A stretch of DNA of 11,885 bases from assembly GCA_000697455.1 (NCBI GenBank), contig JNET01035194.1, forward strand, positions 1 to 11,885, read 5' to 3'. Positions 8,839 through 11,885 of this stretch are shown in pieces. Position 1 is the stretch's first letter; each line of letters starts with the position of its first letter. Source of the stretch: Basidiobolus heterosporus B8920. Lineage: Eukaryota > Basidiobolomycota > Basidiobolomycetes > Basidiobolales > Basidiobolaceae. Below the pieces are notes generated by a model. It had not been told where the DNA came from and made no database searches. It saw nothing but the letters and a program-made list of their open reading frames with translations. The position numbers and the translations under genes were made by a program.

Positions 8839-11466
8839 TTATTCATCGTTTCCACCTTGTAAGATAGTCTGGAAAGAGAATGGGGTATACTTGTACCCGG
8901 AACCAGCATAGAACTTGTTGTTGAACTCAACCCAATGTAAACGAAGGGCGTGAAGGAAAGCTGAGAGTCCCTCCATGATCAACAGAATACCGATAGTCAA
9001 TACAAACCACACAGCGAAGCCTGCCCATGCACCAATAGCATTGAGGGGGAATGAAAGACCGATCGTATTATCGATGACCATCTCCCAAAGTACAGCAGAC
9101 AGCTGGTTGTGAGCGAGCGACAGGGCCCAGAGACGAAGATAAGATGCAGTATTGGAGATGCATCCCAAGCAGAATTCGATGGTGTGAATGATTTGATGGA
9201 TCATGACATCGCCAAAATCAAAAGGCTCCTCTTCCTCCATTTCCTCGGCACCAATCGGTCCAGCCTCAGCAGCGATCTCTGGTGAATCAAGGTGAGGGGT
9301 ACTGGATGTTGCGATATTGGCGGTCTCTATTTCTTCAGATGGTCTATGTTTGCTATCGATATGAGTAGTGGATGTGTTGTCTAGCTTACGGTCGTGAGGC
9401 TCCGAAGTTTGCTTGGACTTCTCTAGCTGCAGTTCACGTGCGTGTTGCTTCTTCAACATAAGTGGCTTGGATAACAACATCCATGGGATACAAATGACTG
9501 CAACCATCAAAAGAACAAGTTGGATAGTTCCCTGGCCTTCAAACAACTGATCAGCTTCGTCAACGCTACCAGGACTCAGGAACATATAAATCAACATGTT
9601 CAACAAGCTTGGAGGGTTGCCTGTGACACTCCAGTCAGTCAACCACTTGTAAATGATGGTGACACACAAGTATCCGAAAATACACAAAAGGAATAGAACC
9701 TGGGGGATGAATTCTGCCCAAATACCAAATTTATGGTTGAACTGGACGTGGTTGTAGTTGGTGAGGGCGATACCGAATGTCATCTGAAGTACTCCAAGAA
9801 TGACTGACATTTTCATCTTGTAGGAGTTGGTAAAGATCAAGTAATTCTCAGCTCCGTGCCACATGTAATCCAAACCGAAAGCGTAGGTTCTTCCGGTAGG
9901 GATAGCTTCGACGGTGCCTTCGGTGATATCCTTAGGCCACTCAAATCCACTAGGGAACCAGGCAACAGCCTTAGAGAAAAGATCGTTGTAGATCAAACCA
10001 GTGTAGATAGAGAAGAGTCCCATCAACAAAATAATGTATCGCCCACTGAACATCATGGCAAAGATTTCGCCACCGTCGAATTTTTTCAACTGTTTCTCCT
10101 TCAAAACAAGATAGAGAGCGGCGAGGAACATGAAGATACCATGCCCGAAATCACCAAACATCACTGCGAACAAGAAGGGGAAAGTGATTACTGTGAATAG
10201 ACCAGGATTTACCTCTCTGTACGCAGCAACACCATAGGAGTCCACGATACTTTGGAACCCCTCGGTGAATTTGTTTGTTCTGTGGAAGGTAGGTGGTTTA
10301 CGATGAGTACTAACTTCATTCACAATGGGATATACGGGAGAGCCAGAATCATCAGCTGCCTTCTTAAGAGTGTCCCGAACTTCCCCCAAGTCCAATGTTG
10401 GACACCAACCCTCAGCAATCAAGGCCTTGCGATTAGGATCGTAATTGAAAAGATTCAAGATGTGATAAATAGCCTTCTCCTTCTTAAGAACAGTGAACCA
10501 TAGGGGGAGTCTAGTAGCAGTTTGATGAAGCTCTTGGTGGCGGGTTTCATCGGTCGTTTCGATGATCTTATCCAAGTCCTCAATCTTAGCCTGAATTTCA
10601 AGTAGTTTTCTGCGCCTTTGAGTTGAGTCCTCCTCCACCGGATAGAGAGAAGCGCCCATAGCATCAGCAGTCTTTTTAATCTTGTTGATCAGCTGTTGAC
10701 CGTGTGCGAAAATGATGAAGACGCTCTTAATCTCCTTGCGACCTGATTCCGTATCAATAAAAGGTTCCTCGATATCCTCTTGGTTCATGTACAAGTTACC
10801 ACGAAGGGTTCTCCAGAGAACCCGTTCGAATACACTGATCTTATCCCAAGGGATGACTCCGGCAACAAAGCTTACACTTTCACGATTGTCCCAATCGCCA
10901 ACCTCCAAGTCACTGCCTGGAACGAGTGGGGCCTGAGGATTATCAGTGAGGCTTGTTCCATTAGAGCTGGTAGAGTTTCGATGATTTCCCTGAGATGCCG
11001 ATAAATTCTGGCCTTGCTGTTGTTGGATTCCATTGATGGTTGCTGACTGTTCAAGAACATACTTGTGTTCCACCAGCTCCTGGCGTTGCTTCAAGAGTGC
11101 GGTGTAGGATGCGTTCAGGTGATTTACTCTGCTCTCACGTTCATTGAGAATTTCCTGAAGTTCATCGATCTCTCGAGCAGTAGTAGTGTGTTTGACCTGT
11201 GGATCATCGATATCAATGGGTAGAATAGGGATATCCGCTTTTTCCGCCTGACCTGATAGAAACAAGAGCTGTCTCTCGAGATCATTCAACTTTTTGATTT
11301 CATCAGTGAAAGCGCGTTGGAAGGCACTCAGACTTGGATTAAGATCCCGAAACTGGATCAACCCACGGTCACCCAGGTGAGAGACGGTAGTACGAGCGAT
11401 TTCCACTGGTATGTATATCTGGACCAGAGACATCTCCTCCGACCTGAAGAAGGTTGATTTGGCCAT
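8839..11466 (-). CDS. VPH1: V-type proton ATPase subunit a, intronless
   Basis: Subunit a is the static half of the proton channel in the membrane Vo sector; with the c-ring it moves protons into the vacuole or Golgi/endosome lumen. A single 2628-nt exon codes for 875 residues (yeast Vph1 is 840). The cytosolic N-terminal half begins with the conserved EMSLVQIYIP (11-20) and LGDRGLIQFRDLN (31-43), with coiled-coil stretches at about 50-140 and 285-315. Membrane helices start near 420 (PGLFTVITFPFLFAVMFGDF) and continue to about 845. Arg778 in SYLRLWALSLAH and Arg842 in ALRLHW match yeast Arg735 and Arg799, which pass protons to the c-ring; Glu764 matches yeast Glu721. The offset is 43 for all three. 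Two loops are variable: Gln/Ser/Asn-rich at 148-185 and acidic at 675-750. Fungi may carry Vph1 and Stv1 forms; the sequence alone does not say which this is. No intron, unlike its multi-exon neighbours. Confidence 0.97.
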   Translation of the reverse strand: MAKSTFFRSEEMSLVQIYIPVEIARTTVSHLGDRGLIQFRDLNPSLSAFQRAFTDEIKKLNDLERQLLFLSGQAEKADIPILPIDIDDPQVKHTTTAREIDELQEILNERESRVNHLNASYTALLKQRQELVEHKYVLEQSATINGIQQQQGQNLSASQGNHRNSTSSNGTSLTDNPQAPLVPGSDLEVGDWDNRESVSFVAGVIPWDKISVFERVLWRTLRGNLYMNQEDIEEPFIDTESGRKEIKSVFIIFAHGQQLINKIKKTADAMGASLYPVEEDSTQRRRKLLEIQAKIEDLDKIIETTDETRHQELHQTATRLPLWFTVLKKEKAIYHILNLFNYDPNRKALIAEGWCPTLDLGEVRDTLKKAADDSGSPVYPIVNEVSTHRKPPTFHRTNKFTEGFQSIVDSYGVAAYREVNPGLFTVITFPFLFAVMFGDFGHGIFMFLAALYLVLKEKQLKKFDGGEIFAMMFSGRYIILLMGLFSIYTGLIYNDLFSKAVAWFPSGFEWPKDITEGTVEAIPTGRTYAFGLDYMWHGAENYLIFTNSYKMKMSVILGVLQMTFGIALTNYNHVQFNHKFGIWAEFIPQVLFLLCIFGYLCVTIIYKWLTDWSVTGNPPSLLNMLIYMFLSPGSVDEADQLFEGQGTIQLVLLMVAVICIPWMLLSKPLMLKKQHARELQLEKSKQTSEPHDRKLDNTSTTHIDSKHRPSEEIETANIATSSTPHLDSPEIAAEAGPIGAEEMEEEEPFDFGDVMIHQIIHTIEFCLGCISNTASYLRLWALSLAHNQLSAVLWEMVIDNTIGLSFPLNAIGAWAGFAVWFVLTIGILLIMEGLSAFLHALRLHWVEFNNKFYAGSGYKYTPFSFQTILQGGNDE

Positions 11467-11624
11467 CGTCGATATAGCTACGGGTGAGTGAATGTGTGTG
11501 GGTGAGTGAATGCGTGTGGGTAGAAATGGACGAAAAGTGAATGAATGAGTGAATTAATGAAGAGCAAAATAGACTTGTCGAGGACTAGTTATCGGTGAGC
11601 CATTATAAAGAAACCTTGCCATGG
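11467..11624 (-). promoter_or_regulatory. V-ATPase subunit a promoter and leader
   Basis: This 158-bp stretch separates the V-ATPase start from the upstream gene's stop. Read on the minus strand, it has a TATA-like TTTATAAT at 11609-11602, about 135 nt before the ATG. After it comes a long A/C/T leader carrying repeated CATTCACTCA motifs (see the repeat entry). The ATG is in CGACGATGG, a reasonable context with G at +4. Confidence 0.5.
11482..11521. repeat. 18-bp tandem repeat in the V-ATPase leader
   Basis: Two units, GGGTGAGTGAATGTGTGT (11482-11499) and GGGTGAGTGAATGCGTGT (11500-11517), differ at one base and are followed by a partial GGGT. Shorter GAATGAGTGAAT-like pieces continue to about 11560, so the array is probably older and partly decayed. 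In the V-ATPase mRNA it would read as repeated CATTCACTCACCCACA, beginning 15 nt before the start codon. Confidence 0.85.
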
Positions 11625-11885
11625 CTAGATGTCAAATGAGGCAAATGTAATCCACGAATCATGTAACTAAATGCAATACATTGGCCAACTCTCCTTTCGA
11701 AATGTATAAATAATTTTAACTTTCACTTACCGCCAACGTAGGACCAATACCAAATAGATCCTGGTGGCTTTCATTTGACTTGATTGGTCCGATACTCCAC
11801 CGCGCGATGGTTGGTTGATAAAACGTTGCACTTCCGATAACCGAGGGAATATCTCCTACAAAGCAGAGTGTATCCCATCTACTGG
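11625..11885 (-). CDS. Probable 3' end of an unidentified gene entering from the right edge
   Basis: On the minus strand one frame is open from the edge (11883) to 11731 for 51 codons, while the other two frames stop within the first 30 nt. It meets a perfect GTAAGT donor at 11730. A 64-nt intron ends in TTTAG at 11667, and the next exon (11666-11625) continues in the same frame for 13 codons to TAG at 11627-11625. Intron length fits the window's other introns, and the 158-bp gap to the next gene fits its compact spacing. The visible part includes CFVGDIPSVIGSATFYQP and, across the splice, LALHDSWITFASFDI. The DSWITFA piece faintly recalls the WxxFA near the end of type-B carboxylesterases, but the chain ends earlier than those do, so I leave it unnamed. 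No clear branch site is visible. Confidence 0.48.

Noticed and set aside
9856-10200. Plus-strand open frame of 114 codons and other long frames over the V-ATPase gene
   Set aside because: They are antisense to a strongly conserved protein and have no recognisable features of their own; explained as shadows of its codon bias.
1-11885. Search for mobile elements, viral remnants, tRNA, rRNA, CRISPR or a novel gene cluster
   Set aside because: No terminal repeats, transposase or polymerase motifs, RNA gene folds or regularly spaced repeats were seen; nearly all sequence is accounted for by host genes and short gaps.

Overview
The window is ordinary nuclear DNA from a fungus. The genes are split by very short GT-AG introns: I placed 26, all 50-85 nt, several with a CTAAC-like branch site. 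Intergenic gaps are often under 250 bp. The genes include a fungal-type Rrn6 (Pol I core factor), a CENP-K/Sim4 kinetochore protein, and a bacterial-type RlmN with an organelle-like leader. Together with moderate GC, this suggests an early-diverging fungus (for example Mucoromycota or Zoopagomycota) rather than a yeast. That placement is inference; no marker in the window fixes the lineage.

Layout, left to right. 1-340 (minus) is the 5' end of an unidentified Ser/Thr/Asn-rich protein that runs off the left edge. 341-824 is a divergent promoter region with a small 12-bp tandem repeat. 825-1540 (plus) is a four-exon gene for a 168-aa protein with four predicted membrane helices, not recognised. 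1541-1768 is a convergent gap. 1769-3367 (minus) is a complete eight-exon RlmN-type radical SAM rRNA/tRNA adenine-C2 methyltransferase (397 aa). 3368-3472 is a 105-bp bidirectional promoter. 3473-7315 (plus) is a ten-exon Rrn6/TAF1C-type Pol I initiation factor (1082 aa). 7316-7373 is a 58-bp convergent gap with opposing poly(A) signals. 7374-8712 (minus) is a seven-exon CENP-K/Sim4-like protein (316 aa). 8839-11466 (minus) is the intronless V-ATPase subunit a (875 aa). 11467-11624 is its promoter, with an 18-bp repeat. 11625-11885 (minus) looks like the last two exons of another gene entering from the right edge.

The genes are housekeeping loci with different jobs: vacuolar acidification, kinetochore, rDNA transcription and RNA modification. 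The only pair with a possible shared theme is the divergent RlmN/Rrn6 pair, both tied to ribosome production or function. I found no mobile element, CRISPR array, tRNA, rRNA or gene cluster suggesting a new system. The useful results are the reconstructed exon structures and a few local oddities: a 22-nt micro-exon coding the radical SAM GEP motif, a stop-free intron, and a uORF whose stop overlaps a start codon.
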